A stretch of DNA of 5,783 nucleotides from Deltaproteobacteria bacterium (GTDB lineage Bacteria; Desulfobacterota; Syntrophia; Syntrophales; Smithellaceae): the NCBI GenBank assembly GCA_017860985.1, contig JAGFXG010000095.1:1-5783 (forward strand), read 5' to 3'. The notes under the pieces are model-generated. The model had not been told where the DNA came from. It saw only the letters and a list, made by a program, of their open reading frames with translations, and did not search any database. The position numbers were made by a program, and so were the translations under genes. Positions 1 to 5,752 of the stretch are shown piece after piece; position 1 is the first letter of the stretch; every line of letters begins with the position of its first letter.

Positions 1-1547
1 TCCGCCGGATCGATAACAGCGTCAATCTCCAGGTAGGAGGCCATGTTAATGGCCTTGCCCCTTTCGTAGAGCTGAGCGACGAGGAACTCATAAAATTCTT
101 CCCGTTTTGGGGGATCTTCAATGGCGGCAAGTTCTTTTTTGAATCCAGCCTTGACGGCGCCTTCCAGCCCCATTCCGCCGAATTCTCCGGTCGGCCAGGC
201 CGCCGTGAAGAAAGACTCATGGAATCCACCTCTTGCCATGGCCATGGCACCCAGGCCGTATCCCCTGCGCAATACAATGGTGAAATAGGGAACCGTGAGG
301 TGTGAACCGATGACGAACATTCGGCAGACATGTCGTACCTGTGCACGCTTTTCAATCTCCGGACCGACCATGAAGCCCGGTGTGTCGCATAACGACAAAA
401 TCGGCAGACCATGGGCATTGCAAATCTGCATTAAGCGGGCGACTTTGTCCGCGCCTTCGGCTTCAATCGCGCCGGCCATGTGCATGGAGTTGTTGGCGAT
501 GACACCGAAGGACCGACCCTCGATGCGAAGCAGCCCCGTGACCATGCTGGGTCCGAATTTCGGCCTGATCTCCAGAAACGAGTCTGTGTCCGCAAATCCT
601 TTGATAACAGTCCGGACATTGTAGGCCCGCTTGCGACTCTCCGGAACCATGCTGCGCAGTTTGATCTGGTCGCCTGCTTCCCATGACGTGGTGGACCCCT
701 GAAAATAGGAAAGATACTTTTTGGCCAGCAAAACGGCTTCCGCATCGTCTGCTGCTTCAATATCCACCACACCGTTTTGCGTTTGCACGCTCATCGGGCC
801 GACTTCCTCCGGTTTGAAAACGCCCAGTCCGCCGCCTTCAATCATGACCGGGCCGCCCATGCCGATGCTGGAATTCGTCGTGGCGATAATCACGTCGCAG
901 CAGCCCAAAAGCGCAGCGTTTCCGGCAAAGCAATACCCGGAAACAACACCGACGATCGGCACGGACCCGCTCAGAGAGGCAAATGCGCCAAATGTTGATA
1001 AATCCAGTCCCGCCACCATGACTCCCTGTGCGTCAACATCACCGGGCCTTCCGCCCCCGCCTTCCGCGAAGAAAACGAGGGGCAGGCGCTGTTCATGAGC
1101 CAGATGCAGCATCCGATCCATTTTCTTGTGATTGAAAAATCCCTGGGTTCCGGCCAGAACCGTGTAGTCATAGGACATCACCATGCAGCGGGCCCTGTCT
1201 TCGCTGAATAATGAACCGTTGACGGATCCGATGCCGGCGATAAGTCCGTCGGCCGGTGTTTTGCTGATGAGATCCTCTACGGATCGTCGCCCGCGCTGCG
1301 CTGCGATGGCCAAAGCCCCATATTCAATGAAACAGCCCGGATCACATAAGTCCTCCACGTTGGCGCGCGCCATGCGCTGGTTCTTCTGCTCTCTTTTTGC
1401 CACTGCATCGGGGCGGTTTTCATTCATGCCGAAAGAGAGTCTGCGGATGACTTCAGCAAGGTCGGGGCGTATCGGTTTATTCTCTTCTTGCCCGGTTTGG
1501 GCTGTTTTGGATTTCGACGCGTCTTCGTTATCTTTGGATGTTTTCAT
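1..1547 (-). CDS. Acyl-CoA carboxylase carboxyltransferase subunit, 3' end beyond window
   Basis: Carboxyltransferase (crotonase-fold) subunit of a biotin-dependent acyl-CoA carboxylase. It moves CO2 between carboxybiotin and an acyl-CoA such as acetyl- or propionyl-CoA, in the cytoplasm. The frame is open for 515 codons from ATG 1547 to the left edge. The last visible residues, VIDPA, match the start of the family's C-terminal VIDPAxTR-type ending, so only about 15-30 residues should be missing. Residues 1-30 are a charged, probably disordered leader. The N-terminal half has AGTQGFFNHKKMDRML (132-147), AEGGGGRPGD (161-170) and the glycine-rich SGYCFAGNAALLG (203-215). The C-terminal half has CDTPGFMVGPE (387-397), RRGYGLGAMAM (427-437) and GEFGGMGLEGA (454-464). 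These resemble the carboxyltransferase part of large fused carboxylases more than classical PccB/AccD. The RBS is AGGAG (1558-1562), 10 bases from the ATG. A TAA lies upstream in frame. No biotin carboxylase or biotin carrier gene is visible. The exact acyl-CoA substrate is unknown. Confidence 0.9.
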   Translation of the reverse strand, partial: MKTSKDNEDASKSKTAQTGQEENKPIRPDLAEVIRRLSFGMNENRPDAVAKREQKNQRMARANVEDLCDPGCFIEYGALAIAAQRGRRSVEDLISKTPADGLIAGIGSVNGSLFSEDRARCMVMSYDYTVLAGTQGFFNHKKMDRMLHLAHEQRLPLVFFAEGGGGRPGDVDAQGVMVAGLDLSTFGAFASLSGSVPIVGVVSGYCFAGNAALLGCCDVIIATTNSSIGMGGPVMIEGGGLGVFKPEEVGPMSVQTQNGVVDIEAADDAEAVLLAKKYLSYFQGSTTSWEAGDQIKLRSMVPESRKRAYNVRTVIKGFADTDSFLEIRPKFGPSMVTGLLRIEGRSFGVIANNSMHMAGAIEAEGADKVARLMQICNAHGLPILSLCDTPGFMVGPEIEKRAQVRHVCRMFVIGSHLTVPYFTIVLRRGYGLGAMAMARGGFHESFFTAAWPTGEFGGMGLEGAVKAGFKKELAAIEDPPKREEFYEFLVAQLYERGKAINMASYLEIDAVIDPA

Positions 1548-1655
1548 GTGAAGAGTGCTCCTGCATATGTTCAATACTTACTCACACCGGCCCTTTCCAC
1601 TTTTGGGAAGGACCTTTAATAAAAAATGACAATAGTAAATATTGTTTCTCATTTC

Positions 1656-1684
1656 CATATATATTTCCTTATTAGGATTGACAA
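1656..1684 (-). promoter_or_regulatory. Candidate promoter for the carboxyltransferase gene
   Basis: Reading leftward, TTGTCA (1679-1684) is followed after 17 bases by TATATG (1656-1661), a fair sigma-70 match. Transcription would begin near 1649, about 100 bases before the start codon. The -35 box occupies the same bases as the -35 box of the opposing repressor promoter, so the two would compete for polymerase. Another candidate lies closer to the palindrome, so this assignment is tentative. Confidence 0.3.
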
Positions 1685-1707
1685 AACAAACATCTTGCCA
1701 ATATAGT
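1678..1707 (+). promoter_or_regulatory. Sigma-70 promoter of the TetR-family gene
   Basis: A perfect TTGACA -35 box (1678-1683) is separated by 18 bases from TATAGT (1702-1707), which differs from the consensus -10 at one position (TATAGT for TATAAT). The predicted transcription start is about 1714. The palindrome at 1721-1740 begins a few bases later, so a bound repressor would block promoter clearance or elongation. The leader before the ATG at 1773 would be about 59 bases. Confidence 0.6.
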
Positions 1708-1730
1708 AATCTTGAAAAACTATCTAACAA
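1703..1730 (-). promoter_or_regulatory. Alternative leftward promoter with -35 box inside the palindrome
   Basis: On the minus strand TTGTTA (1725-1730) is followed after 16 bases by TACTAT (1703-1708). The match is only moderate. If used, its -35 box lies inside the putative operator, so a single bound repressor dimer would shut both divergent directions. It competes with the candidate at 1656-1684, and the sequence alone cannot choose between them. Confidence 0.22.
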
Positions 1731-1740
1731 TTGTTAGATA
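1721..1740. promoter_or_regulatory. Perfect 20-base palindrome, probable TetR-family operator
   Basis: TATCTAACAATTGTTAGATA is identical to its own reverse complement over all 20 bases, and the symmetry stops exactly at both ends. It lies in the divergent spacer, downstream of the rightward promoter and 32 bases before the repressor's ATG. Length, symmetry and position fit the site of a dimeric TetR-family repressor that controls itself. A 20-base perfect palindrome is rare by chance, even in AT-rich DNA. As RNA it could fold, but it has no loop and no U-run, so a terminator is unlikely. I found no second full copy in the window by eye. Confidence 0.75.
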
Positions 1741-1772
1741 AGCCACTCAAAGATGTAAGTCAAGGATTAAAA

Positions 1773-2408
1773 ATGACCATGAAAAAAGGTAAGACAAAAA
1801 AAAGAAATATAGAATCTGATTCCCGTCAGCAGATACTTGACGGGGCTCTCAAGTTATTTGCCCACAAGGGGTATGCCGCCGCTACAGTGCGTGATATTGT
1901 TGATGCCTCGGGAATTACGGCGCCCTCTCTCTATTATTACTTCGGGAACAAGGAAGGTCTCTACATGGAGTTGATGCAAACCCATTGCGCCCGGATCGAT
2001 CAGGCGCTGGAATCACACATGCATACATCCTCCAGCGCCAAGGAAAGGCTGAAAGATCTTGTTGATAAAATTTTTCTTCACGTCGCAAATGACAGGGATT
2101 TTTTCCGGCTGATGTTCACCATCTACTATGGCCCTTCTCAGGGCGCGCCCTATTGTGATTTCATATCCTACCATGCGAAATTTCACGCAGCGATTAAGAA
2201 GATTATTGAAGAAGGGATTGCCTCCGGGGAATTTCAGCCGGGCAACTCGGGGCACATGACCTGGGTGATTCGCGGCGTGGTCCAGTTGGCCATGGAAGAA
2301 CAGATCAAGGAAGACAGGAAAATCATTGACCGTCAGGGTCTGCAGAAGATTCTGGATATGCTTTTGGACCGCTTTGAAAGACTGCCGTCTGTGAATGGTA
2401 AAAAATAA
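1773..2408 (+). CDS. TetR/AcrR-family transcriptional repressor
   Basis: A 211-residue protein, the usual size for the family, acting as a DNA-binding dimer. After a lysine-rich tail (residues 4-11) comes a textbook TetR_N helix-turn-helix. ILDGALKLFAHKGYAAATV (21-39) gives helix 1 and the turn, RDIVDASGITAPSLYYYFGNK (40-60) holds the recognition helix, and EGLYMEL follows. The remaining 140 or so residues are the variable helical ligand-binding and dimer domain, with FFRLMFTIYYG near 112-122. The ligand cannot be read from sequence; an acyl-CoA or free acid is inferred from the neighbours. The start at 1773 is chosen because AAGGA (1762-1766) sits 6 bases upstream. A longer reading from TTG 1731 would begin inside the palindrome and has no good RBS. 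The gene is divergent from the carboxyltransferase and 84 bases before the dehydrogenase on the same strand, so it probably regulates itself and one or both neighbours. Confidence 0.92.
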   Translation: MTMKKGKTKKRNIESDSRQQILDGALKLFAHKGYAAATVRDIVDASGITAPSLYYYFGNKEGLYMELMQTHCARIDQALESHMHTSSSAKERLKDLVDKIFLHVANDRDFFRLMFTIYYGPSQGAPYCDFISYHAKFHAAIKKIIEEGIASGEFQPGNSGHMTWVIRGVVQLAMEEQIKEDRKIIDRQGLQKILDMLLDRFERLPSVNGKK

Positions 2409-2492
2409 AAAGGACAGGCGTTCGGGGTTATCCGGCGTGAAGTTTCAACCTGTTGGACGAAAAGCACAACAATCTGGAGGGGCTGAGAATTT

Positions 2493-3293
2493 ATGGACCT
2501 GAAAATTAAAGATAAGGTTGCAATTGTAACAGGCGGGGGAGGCGGCATCGGTAAAGCCATTGCCATGCGCCTGGCCGATGAGGGTGCAACAGTGGTCGTG
2601 GCCGACTTGAATGCAGAAGCCGCTCGAAATGCTATTGACGAAATTAAAGCCAACGGCGGAGACGGTTTGGCTGTGTCATGCGATGCGACAAAACCGGAAG
2701 ATGCTGATGCCATGGTTCAAAAGACAATCAGTGCCTACGGGGTCATTGATATTCTTGTAAACAATGTGGGTGGGGGGACGGGAATTGCTGTGATCGTCCA
2801 GTCACAAGTTGACCAATGGGATAAAACGGTTGAGATGAACCTGAGAAGCGTCTATCTCAGTTGCCGTGCTGTGGCTAAAGCAATGATTTCAAGAAAGCAG
2901 GGGCGGATAATCAATATTTCCTCCATCGCCGGAAAGTCAGGAGAGCCGCTTTTAGGTCCATATTGCGCGTCCAAGTTCGGCGTCATTGGATTTACACAAG
3001 TGTTGGCCAGGGAACTGGCGCGCTACAATATCACGGTCAATGCCGTTTGTCCGGGATATGTTTATACACCGGGATGGGAAAAGCTGGCACAGGCACTCAA
3101 GGACACGCAGCCGGCTCTGGCGGATAAAAGTCTGCAGGAGATATTCGAAGCTCGAGTCAAAGCGGTGACGCCTTTGCGACGCCCTCAGCCGCCCGAAGAC
3201 ATCGCCGATATGGTGGCCTATCTGGCCTCGGAGCGAGCTCGCAATATTACCGGTCAGGCCATTAATGTGGATGGCGGTGCTGTGATGGGTTAA
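2493..3293 (+). CDS. Short-chain dehydrogenase/reductase (FabG-like, NAD-type)
   Basis: A 266-residue classical SDR that interconverts a hydroxyl and a keto group, probably on a hydroxyacyl- or ketoacyl-CoA given the neighbours. The Rossmann cofactor motif TGGGGGIG is at 13-20. Asp38 at the end of the second strand (VVVADLN) favours NAD(H) over NADP(H). The family NNAG appears as NNVG (90-93). The catalytic tetrad is complete: Asn116, Ser144 (NISSIAG), Tyr157 and Lys161 (YCASK). PGYVYTPGW (187-195) begins the substrate loop, and the protein ends with the typical INVDGGAVMG. The RBS GGAGGGG (2476-2482) is 10 bases from the ATG. The gene follows the TetR gene by 84 bases with no terminator seen between, so cotranscription is likely. 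FabG-type fatty acid synthesis is less likely because no fab genes are near, but substrate cannot be assigned. Confidence 0.9.
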   Translation: MDLKIKDKVAIVTGGGGGIGKAIAMRLADEGATVVVADLNAEAARNAIDEIKANGGDGLAVSCDATKPEDADAMVQKTISAYGVIDILVNNVGGGTGIAVIVQSQVDQWDKTVEMNLRSVYLSCRAVAKAMISRKQGRIINISSIAGKSGEPLLGPYCASKFGVIGFTQVLARELARYNITVNAVCPGYVYTPGWEKLAQALKDTQPALADKSLQEIFEARVKAVTPLRRPQPPEDIADMVAYLASERARNITGQAINVDGGAVMG

Positions 3294-3302
3294 AGGGTGG
3301 GC

Positions 3303-4508
3303 TTAACTGGAAATTAAAATTATACCTTCTTTTGAAAGCGCTTCAATTTCTTCGTGGGTGTAGCCGATTTCTTCCAGAATGGATTTAGTGTCTTCTCCCA
3401 GTGCAGGCGACGGTCCGGACGGTTCGGTCTTCGTCGCAGAAAATTTGAGCGGGACACCGATCTCCTTGATTCCGCCGCACACCGGATGCACCTGTTCGCA
3501 AACCATCTGCCGTGCCTGCAGGTGAGGGTCTGTTTCTACTTCTGAGATGTCCAGAACAGGTGTAATGCAGATGTCCAGCTTTTTTGCTGCGGCAGCCCAC
3601 TCATCCCTCGTCTTTGTCCGGAAGAGGGCGGCGATTTCTCTGCGCAGATTTTCAGCTTCTTCTCCCATCACCAGGTGCTTGTCAATCCATTCCGTGTGAC
3701 CGGCCATTTCACAGAACATCTTCCAAAACTTGTTTTCCAGCATGCCCAGCGCCACATGTTTATCATCGGCGCATGAATAAACACCGTAACAGGCCAGTCC
3801 CCCGGAAAGCGGAGCTTCTCCCGGCGCCAAATGGATTTTCGTGGCCTGATAATGTGCCATCTGCAGGGTCATCAGCGGCAGGACACTATCCAGCATCGCA
3901 ACGTCAACTTGCTGGCCCTCGCCGGTTTTTTCCCTCGCCCAGAGGGCGCAGAGACAGGCAATCATGGACATGTAAGCACCGCCTGCCACGTCCGCAAGCT
4001 GCGGTCCCGGAAGGAGGGGCCCCGTTTCTTTGCTGCCGGCTGACGACAGGATGCCGGCGTAGCCGATATAATTAATGTCGTGTCCGGCATCTTGCGCATA
4101 AGGACCATTCTGACCGTATCCGGTGATGGAAACATAGATGATGTTGTCTTTGACATGCCTGGCCTGTTCATATCCGATGCCCAGTTCAGTAAGCACACCC
4201 GGGCGAAACTGTTCAACGACAATATCGGCTCTTTTGACAAGCGACATAAAAATGCCGACACCTTTCGGGGTTTTAAGATTCAAGGCCAGACTGCGCTTGG
4301 ACCGGTTGACGGCAACAAAGCCCGCGGATTCGGATGCGATATACGGAGGATAAAAACGCATGTAGTCTGGTGAGTTTACGTCCTCAATCTTGATGACATC
4401 GGCTCCCATATCGGCAAGCATCATCGTACCCAGCGGCCCGGGATAGAGGCGGGTGAGATCAAGAATGCGAATACCCTGCAAAGGGCCTGCTTTCGGCTTT
4501 CTCTCCAT
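3303..4508 (-). CDS. Family III CoA-transferase fold protein, probable alpha-methylacyl-CoA racemase
   Basis: A 401-residue CaiB/BaiF family protein. Family markers are GIRILDLTRLYPGP (12-25), MLADMGADVIKIE (30-42), NRSKRSLALNLK (68-79) and DIVVEQFRPGVLTELGIG (95-112). The family contains both CoA-transferases and alpha-methylacyl-CoA racemases. Here GHDINY (142-147), Asp173 (QLADVAGGAY) and Glu258 (GMLENKFW) stand 30 and 85 residues apart. This is the spacing I recall for the racemase catalytic set His126/Asp156/Glu241 of the mycobacterial enzyme. A racemase swapping R and S 2-methylacyl-CoA is therefore preferred, with a CoA-transferase as the alternative (Asp173 would then be the catalytic aspartate). 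The RBS is GGAG, 10 bases before the ATG. The gene lies 69 bases downstream of the PP-loop gene on the same strand and ends 9 bases from the dehydrogenase stop, tail to tail. Confidence 0.88.
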   Translation of the reverse strand: MERKPKAGPLQGIRILDLTRLYPGPLGTMMLADMGADVIKIEDVNSPDYMRFYPPYIASESAGFVAVNRSKRSLALNLKTPKGVGIFMSLVKRADIVVEQFRPGVLTELGIGYEQARHVKDNIIYVSITGYGQNGPYAQDAGHDINYIGYAGILSSAGSKETGPLLPGPQLADVAGGAYMSMIACLCALWAREKTGEGQQVDVAMLDSVLPLMTLQMAHYQATKIHLAPGEAPLSGGLACYGVYSCADDKHVALGMLENKFWKMFCEMAGHTEWIDKHLVMGEEAENLRREIAALFRTKTRDEWAAAAKKLDICITPVLDISEVETDPHLQARQMVCEQVHPVCGGIKEIGVPLKFSATKTEPSGPSPALGEDTKSILEEIGYTHEEIEALSKEGIILISS

Positions 4509-4529
4509 AATTCGATTTCTCCGGTTACG

Positions 4530-4562
4530 GCGGGGATTGTCCGGTTTCAGGAAATTCCCCGC
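4530..4562. repeat. Inverted repeat / hairpin between the PP-loop and racemase genes
   Basis: Thirteen-position arms (4530-4542 and 4550-4562) pair with two mismatches around a 7-base loop. The outer seven pairs (GCGGGGA with TCCCCGC) are strong. On the minus strand, where both flanking genes lie, no U-run follows the stem, so it is not a classical terminator for the PP-loop gene. On the plus strand a run of T (4570-4575) follows after 7 bases, so it could weakly stop antisense transcription coming from the racemase side. It could also act in the minus mRNA as a processing or stability element between the two genes. Confidence 0.45.
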
Positions 4563-4577
4563 GGTGACCTTTTTTGC

Positions 4578-5546
4578 CTAAACCACTTCGATTGTGGACG
4601 TCGGTTTCGATGTGATGTTGTAGGTGACGCTCACAACTTCCGGGATTTCCCGGGTGATCTTCGAAGCGATTTTTTCAAGGACATCAAAAGAAAGACGGGT
4701 AGGGCTGGCCGTGCGCGCGTCTTTGCTGTTCCAGCAGCGGATTTCAATCTGATTGCCGAAGACCCTTTTGTTGTTTCGCATGCCGGTTACCCGGTCTTCA
4801 TGCAGAATGGCCAGATACTGAAAAGCCTTTACATCTTTTAAAGCGGCTTCGGTGATGGAGGTTGCTTTTCTGACCAGTGCGATTTTGGCGGGTGTGACTT
4901 CACCGATTACGCGGGCGGCCAGTGCCGGTCCCGGGAAAGGTATCCGTTCGAACATGCGGGCCGGCAGGCCCAGTCCCGCGCCAACCTTGCGTACGCCGTC
5001 TTTGCGCAGTTCAATGAGCGGTTCCAGAATTTTATAGCCGAAGGTTTTTTGGGGATCAATGCCCAGTTGTTCGAATACGTTGTGTTGTCTTTTAATTCCA
5101 GCGACGGTTTCATCCACATCCGTCAGGATGGTGCCCTGCAGGAGGTATTTTGCCTTGCTTTTTACCACAAGTTTGCCAAATACATTTTTATAAAAGGTTT
5201 GCGTGATGGCTTCTCTTTTTTCTTCGGGGTCGGTAATTCCCTTGAGAGCGGTGAAAAACGCCTTGGACGCATCCACCACTTCAACCTTGATGCCCAGTTT
5301 TTTGAAGGCGGCGACCACTTTGGCCGGTTCGTTCTCCCGCATGATGCCGTTGTCGATCATATAGGTTTTGAGACGATTGCCCAGTGCCCTGTGTCCCAGC
5401 GCGGTGACCACACAGGAGTCCACGCCGCCGGACAGGGCGTTGACAGCCAGGCCGTCGCCTACGGCCTGCTGTATGGCCTGGACTTTGTCATTAATAAATT
5501 TATCTAGATTCATATTGCCTGCTTTAATTTCTTTCATCTTGATCAT
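4578..5546 (-). CDS. Stand-alone GMP synthetase ATP-pyrophosphatase-like (PP-loop) protein
   Basis: A 322-residue protein matching the C-terminal two domains of GMP synthetase, with no glutaminase domain. GMP synthetase adenylates XMP and aminates it to GMP. The PP-loop SGGVDS is at 39-44, then YMIDNG (62-67), LLQGTILTDVDET (135-147), IKRQHNV (151-157), EPLIELRKDGVRKVG (175-189) and PFPGPAL (203-209). The C-terminal dimerisation domain ends TSKPTSTIEVV. Bona fide enzymes have IKSHHNVGG, FPGPGL and a KPPxTIEWE end that contacts XMP; all three differ here. It may be a two-subunit, archaeal-style GMP synthetase subunit or a paralogue with another substrate. Such proteins are sometimes labelled 'ExsB family', which is not QueC. 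The start at 5546 is chosen because AAGGAG (5552-5557) is 5 bases upstream; Met12 (5513) lacks a good RBS. A GATase partner is not in the window. Confidence 0.85.
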   Translation of the reverse strand: MIKMKEIKAGNMNLDKFINDKVQAIQQAVGDGLAVNALSGGVDSCVVTALGHRALGNRLKTYMIDNGIMRENEPAKVVAAFKKLGIKVEVVDASKAFFTALKGITDPEEKREAITQTFYKNVFGKLVVKSKAKYLLQGTILTDVDETVAGIKRQHNVFEQLGIDPQKTFGYKILEPLIELRKDGVRKVGAGLGLPARMFERIPFPGPALAARVIGEVTPAKIALVRKATSITEAALKDVKAFQYLAILHEDRVTGMRNNKRVFGNQIEIRCWNSKDARTASPTRLSFDVLEKIASKITREIPEVVSVTYNITSKPTSTIEVV

Positions 5547-5752
5547 GAAGGCTCCTTTTATGATGGAATTAGATGTAAAATTATTTAAACGATATTGACC
5601 GGTGTTTCAAGCATTAAAGAAAAAAAGAGCAGAATAGATGACTTTATTTTAGAATTATGAATATTTTAGTTGTAAAATTGACAGGTTCGGTTTAAAAATC
5701 AGCGGCGTTATGGTACAGCCGGTCAAATTATTAATTCTGAAGGGAGTTTGTT
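5547..5752. other. AT-rich divergent intergenic region
   Basis: This 206-base spacer separates two divergent genes and must carry promoters for both. A perfect TTGACA lies at 5678-5683 on the plus strand, but no good -10 box sits 16-18 bases after it; the nearest likeness, TATGGT (5709-5714), is too far. Leftward, TTGAAA (5605-5610) followed after 17 bases by TAAATA (5582-5587) is a weak candidate for the PP-loop gene. I see no convincing operator palindrome, riboswitch-like fold or small gene. Confidence 0.4.

Noticed and set aside
234..249. Perfect 16-base palindrome TGCCATGGCCATGGCA
   Set aside because: It lies within the carboxyltransferase coding region and arises from alternating Ala and Met codons (GCC ATG GCC ATG GCA); no regulatory context.
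1183..1551. Plus-strand open frame of 122 codons opposite the carboxyltransferase
   Set aside because: It is antisense to a clearly conserved protein, has low-complexity composition and no RBS; a shadow frame.
1589..1612. CCCTTTCC...GGGAAGG as a terminator hairpin in the divergent spacer
   Set aside because: The stem is short and needs wobble pairs. It falls within the 5' leader of the carboxyltransferase, where a terminator is not expected.
2409..2492. Possible terminator or promoter between the TetR and dehydrogenase genes
   Set aside because: No hairpin with a U-run and no convincing -35/-10 pair found; cotranscription is the simpler reading.
3584..4075. Plus-strand open frame of 163 codons opposite the racemase
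   Set aside because: Antisense to the conserved racemase. Its product is rich in Arg, Pro and Ser with no recognisable motif.
5049..5507. Plus-strand open frame of 152 codons opposite the PP-loop gene
   Set aside because: Antisense to well-conserved motifs including the PP-loop and shows no family motif; a coding shadow.
4578..5546. Calling the PP-loop protein QueC/ExsB (preQ0 synthesis)
   Set aside because: The overall order of motifs, FPGPAL and the C-terminal KPxxTIE ending match GMP synthetase, not QueC. QueC's C-terminal zinc-binding cysteines are absent.
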